DNA from: Cheiracanthium punctorium
Lineage: Eukaryota > Arthropoda > Arachnida > Araneae > Cheiracanthiidae
DNA: 64,000 nt
Reading direction: 5' to 3'
Assembly: GCA_038373885.1 (NCBI GenBank)
Contig: JAWZYV010000696.1
Coordinates: 397,583 to 461,582, forward strand
Below the pieces are notes generated by a model, which saw only the letters and a program-made list of their open reading frames with translations, did no database searches and had not been told where the DNA came from. How positions within the stretch are numbered: position 1 is the first letter of the stretch; each line of letters begins with the position of its first letter. Positions 12,386 to 23,190 of the stretch are shown here, in pieces. Both the position numbers and the translations under genes were made by a program.

Positions 12386-14367
12386 TGTGTAGTACATAAA
12401 ACTATTGCTGTAAATATATAAATGTGTGCTGTAACTTGCAGATGTTCCGCATTTCCTGTAAGTGAGTATGTGATCCCTTTCTATGCAAATGCATGATTGT
12501 ACTGCTATGCAATACTTTTCTTTAAACAGGGTAAATTGGAGAAGGCGTTCTCCACCAGCGAGCTTTGAATTGTTGAACTGTACTGCCAAATGCTTACTAT
12601 GCAATGCTTTAAGTAATTTTTAGATTTGGTAATGCTTTAATGCACTGACCTGACTTCTGGAAACATTTGATGTGTTTTTTGATCCATGTACAATTAAAAT
12701 CCCAAGGAATTTACTTTAAATTAATAGAAGTGCAGTAAGTAGGTACTGAAACATTTTGAAAAAACTGATATAAATTCTTTAAAAATATTTTATTCATTCA
12801 TTTTAATGAATAAATAAACTAGTCTATAGTTAAATACAATCTTTCTATTTTTACATAAAGTGTTACAGATAAAAAATTATTGTCAGATTTAATTTCACTT
12901 AATTATTATATGTGTTGTTGGCATATTCAATATATATGCACACATGCAGAGATTGAATCATGATTGACGTGTGTGTGTAGGGGGGGGGATTCAATTAGTA
13001 TGTTTAGAGCGGTACAATGTTCAGTTCTAATTTTCTGGTTCGCTAATGAAACATTTAACTAGTAATTCCCATGAAATTGGTTGAAGTATTAAAGCATAAG
13101 TGATGTTTAGATTTTTAAAGAATACATTGTCTATATTTTAGTCATTGGTAAAAAAGTACTTCCATGTATAATTTTAATGATAATGTTTATTGTTCGTTTA
13201 CAATTGCTAAACGCTATTTTTTTTTTCATGATTTCTTATGATTTGATTGTTTTTATTATTAATCTTTTTAGTCCTAGTGATACCAATTCAATGTTTGCTA
13301 CAAAAATGAGGTATCTATCTTTTATTCAACTTTGCGGAAAACTGTAAAAAACTTTAGGGGTTTCAACACAAACTAATGAGACAGGCAACTCAGTCTCTGA
13401 ATGATTCGAGGTATATCGTTTTGGTACAAAAAGAAAGAGTTTTACTGTGAAACATTTAACTCTGAACTTCCATAGGATGGAGCTATTTACTTTATATGCT
13501 CCTGGGTTAAGGCTGTTTGCAGCAAACCAGCAGTGTTTTTTCAGATTTCTTATGCAGTTATAATATTTTTGCATTTCTATTTTTCTTATATAATGCATTT
13601 GTATTACCTTATAGAAGACAATAGCAACTTATACAATTACAAATATATTTCAAATACAAAAGAAATCTTAAAAACACTCTTGAATTTTAGGATTCTAGTT
13701 GGCATCACTGAGGCTAAAAGGGTTAAGGCTGTTATATTTGCATATACAATTACTTTTCTTTTCTCCCTTTTTCCCCTGCCCGCACAGCTGAACTTTCTGT
13801 CAACTGTTTAAATATTTGCAGGGAGGCTTGAAATAAGTCGTGGCAACTACAGCAAATGCTGTGAGCTTAGCCTAAATTGCCACAACTGTAAATTTACCAC
13901 AGTTCTGGCAGTAAATTTAATTGTGATTATTTAAAGTTTTATTACTTGAATGTTTCTTTCTATTATTGTGAGGTTACTTGTGGAATTGTAGAATGCTTAC
14001 AAAAAAGTGAAATATTTTCTTTTCTTTTTGTTCTTCTCATTGCATTATTGATTCATTTATTTTTTAAGTTAAGCCAAAAAAAAAAAAAAAAAAAAAAAAA
14101 ACGAAATTTACCATTATTGTGAAAATTGAAAGAGCTGAATAATTTTTGCTGCCAACTGTGAAAATCTTAATTAGCAGAAATTTTTTAAAAAGCAGGCAAA
14201 GGGCTGCGATCGACATTCCTACTCGTTTCAACATTCAATTGAGAAAATTCAGACCACTATCTATTAATTACCATTTTCTAGTAGCACTCCCCCATAGAAG
14301 ATTCACGATGGATCCGGTCAGAATTGTTGGAGACGTGCTTAGTGAACATCAACTTGACTTCCAATAG
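12386..14367. other. AT-rich intergenic DNA
   Basis: Low-complexity tracts include a (GT)/(G) run near 12970-12990 and poly-A at 14078-14100. No gene or bounded element is recognised. Confidence 0.35.
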
Positions 14368-14605
14368 ATTTTTTGGCTACCACAAAGCCCGAATCTTAAT
14401 TCAATAGAAAATGTTTGAGACACGTTAGAAAGGCAGATCTGGGAGCAATCTCCTCTTCCCTTCAATTTACAGGTCTTAAAAGTCTGTGTAGTTAATGAAT
14501 GGTATTCCTTGGACGTTAATGGACTCAAAAATTTGTAGAACCGATGCCCCCACACAAATAAGGGCTCTTATCCATTCAAAAGGAGGTCCAATAAAATATT
14601 AATCT
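14368..14605 (+). pseudogene. Tc1-type transposase C-terminal fragment
   Basis: Reading + from about 14369 gives WLPQSPNLNSIENV, then a stop, then DTLERQIWEQSPLPFNLQ and VVNEWYSLDVN. This matches the end of the Tc1 DDE domain, where SPDLNPIEN carries the third catalytic acid. Two in-frame stops (TGA near 14417 and TAG near 14537) and loss of the first two catalytic regions make it a fossil. The preceding 200 bases may be eroded transposase, but I cannot align them. No terminal repeats were found. Confidence 0.7.
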
Positions 14606-16000
14606 AATCTTTCCAGTTCATTGGCCAGTGTGAGTAGGTAGGTCTATATGTTTTTCTTTTTCTTTTAAAAGCTTCCAATGCTTAATCTAACTAAATTACT
14701 TGTTTTATTTACCTGTGTACTAAAGCCGGGCCTCCTATTATCAAAGGCCACAAATCTGTAATATTAAAACTCACAGATAAGTAAAAAAAAAAAAAAAAAA
14801 AAAAAAATTAGACAGAAAAGTAAAATTTTTTTTTACAAATGCTGCATTTCTAGTTGAATCAATTTTATTAAAACTATAATAACATTGCTATTTCTTGTAG
14901 TGCTGCAGTTGAATGTCTTCTACATGAAAGATATTTTACTGTCAGAATGATCATAGCTGTCGGATGACAATCTTTTATGCTAATGTTTATGAAGGGGAAA
15001 CATCCACCTAATTCAAATTGATGACCAATTGCCATTTTTGCACTAGGTGCATATGCTTGTGGATTTTCTTCCTAAAAGCATCAAATACTTAATCTAATAA
15101 ACTATATGTATTTTATATACTTGCATACCGCAGCAAAACTTCTATAGATATAGGTAATGCAACTGTCACCTAACAGCAATACAACTGTTAGGTGATTATC
15201 TTTTAATGGATAACTTCCGTTAAATTTTTGAAAAGTTAACTTTTTGAGTAGTGAATTAACAATTAGCCAAATTAACTGTTGTATGAACTTTGACAACATC
15301 TGGGTATGGGAAGTCTTGCAGAAAGCCAGTTCTCATTTCTTAATTATAGATTTTTTTTACTGGTTGATTAAAATACTCTATTGGTTAGTTCTGTTTTGAT
15401 GCTCAAGGGGATATTGTTTTACAATGAAAATTTTCACAGTGCTTATTCTAATAAGAAAGAAAAGTGATTGTGTATGGCATTATTATTTATTAAAATGATG
15501 AGTTGTGTGTGTGTGTGTGTATATTCATGCATATTCGTAAAACTGTTGCAGTACATGAAGATATTTATTGAATCATTGATATGTTGTCCTATGCACATGC
15601 ACTTTCTTCTTGCCAATGTTCGAGACTTAATTGTTAGAATGCACTTAGAGATGTATTATATATATATTTCTTATAAATATTGTACGGTGGAAATTATGGA
15701 ATCTATATCTAAGTTAGCTTAGCAAATACTCTATGTAGCCTGTAGAATTTCAGTGTTATATTGAATGTTACCAAACAAAATATTTATCAGTATTTTATTG
15801 TTTTATGTATAGTTTTCTGAAATAAAACAGATGTAAAATGTGTTTTGTAGCATTTTATAGTTTCTTTTTTGGGGAAAGTATAGAAATCTTTTAGGTACAT
15901 ATTCCTGAATAATGCACTCCTATTTTCTTCATTTGGTAAACCTATAATTTTCAAAAGGTGGTCTTTATGGAATAGAAAGAAGTTTTTACTGACAGTTTAT
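14606..16000. other. AT-rich intergenic DNA
   Basis: Poly-A at 14784-14806 and a (GT)n run near 15505-15520. No coding or element structure is supported. Confidence 0.35.
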
Positions 16001-16150
16001 TTTACTTCCTTGCACGGAATATAAGGAAGTAATGTGATCCCGAAAAATTTCGGGGACCAAATTTCGACGAAAAAACAGATTTTGACTACCTCTAAATTTA
16101 CTTTTAAGAATTTTTTCGATGCATCTCATCGTACGCTAGCATGCGCGTTC
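16001..16150. repeat. hairpin-headed repeat, copy 1
   Basis: It starts with the inverted pair TTACTTCCTT (16002-16011) and AAGGAAGTAA (16023-16032). This is followed by TGATCCCGAAAAATTTCGGG and by a stretch shared with 24420-24545 (CTCTAAATTTACTTT). The pair of loci defines a repeat family whose terminus can fold into a 10-bp stem. A related design ends the foldback element at 32124-33668. Confidence 0.6.
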
Positions 16151-16954
16151 ATATAAATGCGTCAGCAACTTATTTTGATCAGCGGGGAGTCTATTTTGAC
16201 GAGTTTTTCCCAAGCCAAATGACTTTAAATACATTAAGGTGTATGGATGCATTCCATTCATTGAAAGTCTGCGGTCAATGACTACTTTGGCTATCCCCAA
16301 AATCTCGCGAATTATCTCAAGCTTGTCGGCTTTTGGTGAAATATCGCCAAATAAAGTGTCAGAAGGAAATCTTTCAAATTGAACTCAGCTTGGCGATATC
16401 GAAATATTTGACTAGAAATCGCTAAACCTTAGTATTACTGCAGTATTTTCTCTCTTTCAAACAAAATAAGTTTAGATGAAGTGCACCAAAAAATTTTGGA
16501 TTTAGTAGACGTTCAAGGAAGTCGTGTTGCCCACATCAGATTTTTTATCTTTACACTCAAATTGCTCATAATTACTTGTAGTTTGCATACTTACTGGATT
16601 ATTCACCTTCGCAATAACTTGTATAAAATAATTAGTGTTATTTGATCTAAATATCTAAGAAACAACATTTATTGAATTAGTGTACTGTCTGCCTACTATA
16701 AGAACTCCCTCGTTGTTCTTTTCCCCCATCTGATGGTTACGATGGAAATGAAGGTAATACATAAATTAGTTAGTAAATAGTTTTTAAAAAAATGCAGCAC
16801 TTAAAATTTCTTTTCTAGATATTGCACTAATTTTCCTGGGGACCATCCCCCCCCCCCCCAAAAAAAAAAAAAAAATGGTATAGGAAAGTGTTTTGATAAC
16901 CGATGGGCTTGTTGCGATTTATCTGTCTTGTTTCTCATTAATACAGCTTTAAAA

Positions 16955-17420
16955 CGAACACCGTGAACGCGTACGAAGGAGCAGCTAATTGGATGACTGT
17001 ACGCACTCGCAGGAATTCATGCGGATCGGTTTATGTTTCTAAATTATTAACGCCTTCACCTGATGCTGCTTTCCGAGCACGCTTCTATGCAAAGCAGCTA
17101 TCAATTAAAAATGCATTTCCTTGGGACGGGGGGCTCATTACTCACAGAATTCGGAATAATAGGGCCTACTGCCGAAAAAGAGCCACCATCAACGCACACA
17201 CAGAGAAAAGCGAAAGGAAAAAAAAAAAGAACTCCAGAGATGATTTTGCTCACGCTGTTATTGCTGTCTCCATGGCCACCGAGTCACGTGACGAAGCTAG
17301 CAACCGGACACGAGCGTTTCCGACCACGACGCGAACGCTCATAACAGCGAAGCACCCCGCAATTTTTACGTCTAGTTGCCCGGCGTAAGATAGAAGCAAC
17401 GTCGAATTTATTACTAATTG
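16955..17420. promoter_or_regulatory. CpG-rich patch, candidate promoter
   Basis: This patch is far richer in G, C and CpG than the surrounding AT-rich DNA. It has clustered CGs around 16960-17080 and 17270-17400, and the perfect E-box palindrome GTCACGTGAC at 17283-17292 (USF/TFE-like site). A consensus donor, TAGGTAAGTAT, lies about 500 bases downstream at 17921. That layout suggests a promoter and short non-coding first exon for a + strand gene whose later exons are not visible here. No TATA box or initiator is obvious. Overlapping frames on both strands up to 141 codons show no recognisable domain. Confidence 0.3.
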
Positions 17421-18160
17421 ATGTAAATTGTGAAAACGAAAATATAACGTCCTAATGAGTCGTCGTGGAAGAGAATAATTAGTTGCGTAAATTTTCGCAC
17501 GAACCTTAAACGTCACGCCTAGGAAAAAAGTAAAATAAAAAATGAAATGGAAATTTTAATTTTAATGACATTTTATCGTCTGCAGTCGGAGGGAATGCTT
17601 TGAAAACAGACGATTTTTTCCCCTCTCATTTACTTTTTCTCCGTACGAAATCAGTCATCATGATATTTTGGACTGTACTCATTTTCCATTCACTGTTCTG
17701 TAAACAGAATTCCTAAACTGGAAATGTATACTCATTTTGAAAAAAAAAAAAATAAACTGATTTGCGAGAAGGAAAAAAATAAAATAAAATAAAATGCTTC
17801 CCGTCCCATTCTTTATTGTCGTCGCGCTTCGAACAATTCTCGATTGGGTGCGGGGACTGACAAGCTTGGAAGCAACGAAATTTTGCTGATGAGAATGAAA
17901 TTATCTTCCAAATATTTTTATAGGTAAGTATATAATTTTTCAGTCTTAAGCAATGTTCAAGAATTTTAATAATGCTTGTTTGTTCATTCCTATAAAACTT
18001 TAGGATGAAAATATGTTTTATAATATAAACATGCTATGTGTTTTTGTATAACCCGCATCTCTAAGTATGTGGCAAGACTCAACACCATCACTTATTTAAT
18101 GGTGTCCATGTATCTTATGTGCGGGTATTGGTCGTTTCTCTTTCATATTGCGTAAATTCC
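17421..18160. other. flank of the CpG patch with candidate splice donor
   Basis: AT-rich sequence following the CpG patch. The only signal is the GTAAGTAT donor consensus with GT at 17924-17925. No coding exon can be shown. Confidence 0.3.
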
Positions 18161-18164
18161 TTTT

Positions 18165-18523
18165 AATGACTGTCATTTTATCTCTCACCCCCCTTTGTTG
18201 AAAATTGTCCGAAAAATGCGATATAAAACAGCGACATAAAAGTATGCAACATAATTTTACATATATTTAAATACTATTAGTTTACAACAGCTTTAATCTA
18301 TTGTTACACTATTTCTAAGCTGTAGAATAGGCATCACATGTATTTTTCTATGAATAAGTTACAATCATAAAAAATTCAACATAGGGTTAACAAGCGAAAT
18401 ACACGAAAGATGAGAGATAAAATGACATAGTCAATTAGTATCGTTTTAATATGCCAATAATGAAACTAAAAAATTAGGGGGGTTCAGGGGGGTCTCCCCC
18501 TGACTAGGCTTGAACAGCCTAGT
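18165..18523 (-). repeat. double-hairpin repeat, copy 1
   Basis: In minus sense it begins with two short hairpins: GGCTGTTCAAGCC, and CAGGGGGAGACCCCCCTG (both lie at 18480-18523). The body contains TGTCATTTTATCTCTCATC and an ending with TGAGAGATAAAATGACA, so these 16-17 bases form an internal inverted pair. The same order recurs twice in tandem at 35703-36329. No protein is encoded. Confidence 0.65.
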
Positions 18524-18784
18524 TTATATATATTAATCAAAATCTTATAGGAAGTAGTAATAAATAAAGTTGCACCATGTATATTTTTTAAAACTTATAT
18601 TCGTGTGAACATCATTATTACATTTTAATCCTATTGTTATTATGTTAAATAAACTTTTAATCCCTATTTTTCGGTTTGTATGATTTACTTACACTGTAAA
18701 TTTTAGGATGTTACAAATAAACTGGGGAGGGGCGGGTACCTTCTTAAAGCATTTCCTCCAAGACTGATAGGGGTGCTGTAGCCT

Positions 18785-18868
18785 CCATGCCGTAGTTTGG
18801 AGACCTCCATAATATATCATTGCATCATTAATAAGATAGTCATATTTTGTTCTGTAATTTCTAAAAGC
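18785..18868 (+). repeat. dispersed 80-bp repeat, copy 1
   Basis: From GTAGTTTGGAGACC to GTAATTTCTAAAAG, this stretch matches 21618-21695 with scattered substitutions. Class unknown. Confidence 0.5.
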
Positions 18869-18869
18869 A

Positions 18870-20010
18870 AGGAACAGAATAATTTAAACTATTACTTTAA
18901 AAAAAAACTAAAATTAGATATATGATTTTAAACAATTAATTTTTGACACATTGAATTTTAAAACAATTTAATTATTTTTTTATTTAATTTATCTTTGCTT
19001 AATTGTATAATATTTTAATTTAAATTAATTATATGATAATTATATAAATTTTAACTGAAAATAGCTTAATATGTAGGAAGAGCCAAAGAGGTTAAAAATT
19101 AGATACTTTTGCATAATTTAGCAAAAAACTTAAAATTCTTTACGTATCTCCTTTCTCGTTACTATCCTGCATTTACAGTCTTTTAAGGGTGAAAACCGTT
19201 TTACAGGGAAGATAACTTTATTTTCTGTATTTTTTCAGGCAAATGTCGAAAACCTTTTTCGTTTTGGAAAATAATATCACGCTTATTTGAAAGACCGATA
19301 CACCACAATGTAAAATGATATGAGATATTTTTTACATTCAAAACACAAAATATGTTTTATCTTTTTTTTTTGAATGAATGAATGAATGAAATATCATTTT
19401 TAGTAGATTAAAAATAAAAACGTGCCACATTGCCCAAGAGTTCTGGCGAATTTCTCAGTTGCCCTCAACAATCTAACTAGCACAATAGCTTTTAAAGTGC
19501 ACTAAAAATATTGCTTCTGCAATGAGACTGTCAGCTTTTATTAAAAATATTTTTAATACTTATTTTTTAAAAACACTCTAAATTCAATTATATGTATTAA
19601 ATTCCTTTTATAATTTTGATGCAATTGATAGTAATAATTAGTATTTTCGGAAATTTATGCACTCTTTGTTAAATGTGAATATTTCTCAAATCTTCATTTA
19701 ATTTTTAAACGTGAGGAAAAAAAAGAGTTTTCTTGAAAAACAAAAACAAAGAAATGAACATAAAAAAAAAGAGTTAAAAATTGAATGCAGGTAAATCGAC
19801 CTATGAAACAGAATGTTTTTAAAGAAAATTTGCGCCTTAATTGTGCTTACTTTATTATGAGAAGTTTAAAATTTGAACTGGCAATAATTGATTGAGCAAG
19901 CGCATTTCTCCGCTCCAGCGGGACATTCAAACAACCATTCTGGTAAGCCACCTCTGTCAAAATGGAAAAGTCAGTGTCTGTGCGTCTTTATAATGATAGA
20001 AACGAATAGG
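18870..20010. other. AT-rich DNA, nothing recognised
   Basis: Low-complexity A/T runs and a short (GAAT)n tract near 19370-19390. No gene or bounded element is seen. Confidence 0.35.
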
Positions 20011-20540
20011 CTAACCCTTTAATGCAGAGTGTTCCCGCTCTGGGAACACCAAACTCTGACGTTTTGACTGTTGCCAGTCACGAATAGATTTGATGTCTAT
20101 AAAAATAGTTGCGGGTGACAGAGCTCAGCGAGAATCCTTTACTTTTTAGCACGTCATTTCTCGTCAAAAAATGGTCACGATTATTTTTAACAGAACTGAC
20201 ATGTGCTGAAAAATGGAAGAATGCGAGAACAGCTGGATAGATTGCCCAATGCTGAAAAAAGGGCAGCCGTTGCCATCGCTCGACTTAACGACCAGCAAGA
20301 TGGCGGACGATCGAAACGTTCATCGCGTGCCACCGATCTAGAGACCCTTTTTTGATGACAGCTGGCCGTGCCGCACAGCCAGCTGTCGTAAAAAAAAAAA
20401 AAAAAAAAAAGGTCTCCTAGATCTGTGGGCCGCGATGAACGTTTCGATCGTCCGCAATCTTGCTGCGATGGCAACGATGCGAGCGATGGCAACGGTTGCC
20501 CTTTTTCAGCATTGGGAAAGGGTTGCGCTTCAAAGGGTAA
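20011..20540 (-). mobile_element. TTAA-type foldback MITE, copy 1
   Basis: The family consensus end CCCTTTAACGCGCAGTG, with its subterminal palindrome GTGTTCCCgctctGGGAACAC, is at the left. The other end, GCGCCTCAAAGGGTTAA type, is at the right. Target sites have decayed to CTAA and GTAA. The centre is a long inverted repeat (arms near 20250-20345 and 20410-20515, both with the CGATCGAAACGTTCATCGCG core). The element is non-coding; CCCTTT ends with TTAA duplication are piggyBac-like. Confidence 0.75.
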
Positions 20541-20753
20541 ATACGGGTTTACGTCCATTCCCTCTGTCAATTTATGCCCCCCCCCCTTCTCTTTGACCTC
20601 ACTGGTAAAGACTAAATTATAAGGAACTTTTATTTAGGTATGGTCGAGGTGGAGTGGATCAAGGTTCAAGTTCAAACTCTCCAAAAGTTGGTTTTTGTCT
20701 GACTGTCCGGAGTTTTGATGTATTTCTTCCGCTTTAACATAAGCCTACTTACA

Positions 20754-21170
20754 TTAAAAATTAATAACCACTTTATAAAGCATACCAAAACACTAAAACA
20801 TCTAGAACTGATCTTTGACTCCACGGGCGCCACATCTTAAAAATAAACGACAACAAACACTAAAATTCTGCGAAAACTTACTCAAATATGCCTCATACAG
20901 CATTGGAGTTAATCACACAATTTTCAAAGCATGGTATAAATCTATAACAGAACGCGAAGTGTACGTTCAGCTCCTGTTGATTCCCAGTGTTATCCAACAG
21001 TACAAAATCAAAGTACCTAACTTAATTCTAAGACCTTTCGTATTGTTAATATCAAGAGCGTATAAAAAATCACCCTCAAATGCATTACAAATTTTAACGA
21101 ACGAAATACACACCCCATTTTACATTAGAAAAACAATCAAAGGATTAATTCCAAGACCTCAATGTTATTG
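20754..21170 (+). pseudogene. LINE reverse transcriptase C-terminal fragment (Jockey/R1/I-like)
   Basis: The first frame gives LKINNHFIKHTKTLKHLELIF, like the RT thumb-side motif of Jockey/R1-group LINEs. After a +1 frameshift near 20815 the frame reads FCENLLKYASYSIG and later LILRPFVLLISRAYKKSPSNALQILTNE. The latter resembles the conserved RAYRTxSxxALQVL segment after RT. The frame is cut off at 21170 by a TTAA MITE, whose first bases supply its stop. The element continues at about 21718 on the far side. Enzyme core motifs are absent, so it is a dead fragment. Clade assignment is by motif only. Confidence 0.65.
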
Positions 21171-21579
21171 TTAACCCTTTGAGGCACAACCCTTTTCCGG
21201 CAGCTGGCTGTACGGCACAGCCAGCTGCGTCAAAAAAGGGCCTCTAGATCTGTGGCACGCGATGAACGTTTCGATTGTCCGCCATCTTGCTGATAGTTAA
21301 GCCGAGCAATGGCAACGGCTGCACTTTTTCCAGCATTGGGCAATCTATCCAGCTGTTCTCGCATTCTTCCATTCTTCAGCAGATGTCAGTGCTGTTAAAA
21401 AGAATCGTGATAATTTTTTTTACGGGAAATGACGTTCTAAAAAGTAAAGGATTCTCGTAGAGCTGTGTCACCCGCAACTATTTTTTATAGAAATCAAATC
21501 TATTCTTCATGACTGGCAACAGTCAAAACGTCAGAGTTTGGTGTTCCCAGAGCGGGAACACTGCGCGTTAAAGGGTTAA
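21171..21579 (+). mobile_element. TTAA-type foldback MITE, copy 2
   Basis: It begins TTAACCCTTTGAGGC and ends CGCGTTAAAGGGTTAA, with intact TTAA at both ends (21171-21174 and 21576-21579). The left arm is largely deleted and starts again near the central CAGCTGGCTG palindrome; the right arm is complete. It inserted into a LINE fragment. Confidence 0.8.
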
Positions 21580-21617
21580 AATGGTTAGTGCTCGAGACCC
21601 GGTGTTAGCTCTCAGTC

Positions 21618-21695
21618 GTAATTTGGAGACTCCCTATAATATATCAGTGAATCATTAATGAGATAGCCAGATTTTGATTTGTAATTTCTAAAAGA
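21618..21695 (+). repeat. dispersed 80-bp repeat, copy 2
   Basis: Matches 18785-18868 (GTAATTTGGAGAC to GTAATTTCTAAAAG). Class unknown. Confidence 0.5.
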
Positions 21696-21717
21696 TATTG
21701 ACTACAACAACGGATAA

Positions 21718-21865
21718 CTTCAATATATAAGAAAAGGACAATTTCCCCCAGCAATTAAGCCATTTAAGACTGTTATAACCAACCCACCAGCTGTACAAAC
21801 ATGGACTGACAGCTCTAAGTACTTAACAGGAGTTGACACAGCCTTCTGAGCTTTTCATAACAGCA
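21718..21865 (+). pseudogene. LINE RNase H-domain start, same fossil LINE
   Basis: The + frame reads AIKPFKTVITNPPAVQTWTD, then SSKYLTGVDTAF and a stop. The TWTDSSK...GV pattern matches the start of the RNase H domain of I/R1/Jockey LINEs (YTDGSK...GVG). The glycine after the first catalytic Asp is replaced. It continues the fragment at 20754-21170 across the MITE and repeat insertions. Confidence 0.55.
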
Positions 21866-22130
21866 GAAGTCCATAATTGCACATCTTTTTTAATATTAGG
21901 CCAAATGAATTTCGACGTCATCAATTCGATAGTTGGTTTGATTCCTGGATGTGACAAGTTGTGAATATGTGTGAAGATCTTTTTCCGGAAAATTTGAGGA
22001 ATGTAATGGTCGAATTTTGTTGGTTGAAGTATCACACCACAAATATTTGCCTGAAGGTAGAGGGCACTGCTTCAAGTTCAAAGAAGTAGCGGTTTTCCAA
22101 CTCTTCAATTCTTCATCCTGGGTTTCTTCC
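21860..22130 (-). pseudogene. Ty3/gypsy integrase zinc-finger (H2C2) fragment
   Basis: The minus strand reads QDEELKSWKTATSLNL, then CPLPSGKYLWCDTSTNKIRP. After a frameshift near 22010 it reads IPQIFRKKIFTHIHNLSHPG and SKFIWPNIKKDVQLW. This is the region between RNase H and integrase of gypsy-type polyproteins, including the two His of the H2C2 integrase zinc-binding motif. The two Cys would follow near 21860, but similarity stops there. One frameshift and loss of the rest of pol show it is a relic. No LTR is recognised beside it. Confidence 0.7.
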
Positions 22131-22491
22131 GGGGTTCCTGGGGAGGGGGGGGGGGCGGCAGACGGGGCGCGGCGCCCCTGCGCCCGTGCGAGTTAGAGTG
22201 GGCCCGTTTTCAGCTGAAGCTCGCACGTGAATTTTTCAGAAGGTGTTACGAATTTCATTTATAGATAATTAAAATCTTTTTTTTTTTTTTTTTTAATAGA
22301 CGAAATTTTGAATACATAATTCTAGAATGATTTAGATGGCAGAAATGTTAATTCTACCATTTAAATATTAATATTTTTTCAACCTTCGAACATGAATTAA
22401 AAGTACCATTACATATTAAAAAAAAAACTTCCCTCCCACTTTCTTTCCTTTTAGCATTTTATATGAAAATCATTAAAAAGAGCAGTTTTAC

Positions 22492-22523
<32 letters not shown>

Positions 22524-23013
22524 CTTCCTGTTTTTTCAAAACTTTTGTGCTTTACGAAAGGGGCCGGGAAGATGTTCGCCCCGCCTTATAAAATTTTTCT
22601 CGGAGGCCCTGCCAAAAACCGCCATGGTTGCAATAGTTTGTATGATTTTAGTCATAGCTTAGTGCGACAGACCACAGCCTTTCAATGAATTGAAAGTATC
22701 CATAGACCTTAATGCATTTAAAGTCTTTTGGTTGACCCTGTAAATAAATTGCCCAGTTGATTGCATCAAAAAAGAGTTGCACAATTGTATGTTACAGTAC
22801 ATTCTAAAATCTTTCAAACTATAATATTTAACAATTCCATTACAATAATTACAATTTAACATTTGACCAAGAACACTAATAAATGAAATCATAATTATAA
22901 AGATCTGAGCTATCTGGATTTGTCGGTGTAGTAAAAAGAAATAACTTGTTTAACATCAAACAAGAAATTATAAAATTGTAAATGCACATTGTAAAAAAAA
23001 AAAAAAAAGTATA
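22131..23013. other. G-rich and A-rich repeat debris
   Basis: A very G/C-rich patch (22137-22212), poly-T and poly-A runs (22276-22293, 22490-22518), and a second GC patch near 22558-22615 resemble eroded DNA-transposon ends, but I cannot pair them. No gene is seen. Confidence 0.35.
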
Positions 23014-23021
23014 TGTGGCCT

Positions 23022-23182
23022 CAGAGGCGTAGCCAAGGGCGTGGGGGTTAGGGGGGTCAGAACCCCCCCATGAGGAATTTTTTCCATACAAAATGTATAT
23101 TCTTCACTACATTATCAAACACACGTATACATATATATGAGTTGCAGTAGTCGTAAATGAAAAATTTCTGGCTACGCCCCTG
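23022..23182. mobile_element. hAT MITE, 161 bp
   Basis: The ends are CAGAGGCGTAGCC and, reverse-complemented, CAGGGGCGTAGCCAG. A perfect 8-bp duplication TGTGGCCT lies at 23014-23021 and 23183-23190. It is non-coding. Confidence 0.85.
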
Positions 23183-23190
23183 TGTGGCCT

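Noticed and set aside
11769..12604. Open frames of 159 (+) and 151 (-) codons
   Set aside because: They overlap each other and the end of a hAT element, carry no known motif and are rich in simple-sequence residues. Treated as chance frames.
16963..17516. Overlapping frames of 141, 93 and 88 codons in the CpG patch
   Set aside because: They are open on both strands because the patch is GC-rich. No domain, start context or splice support. Kept only as a candidate promoter.
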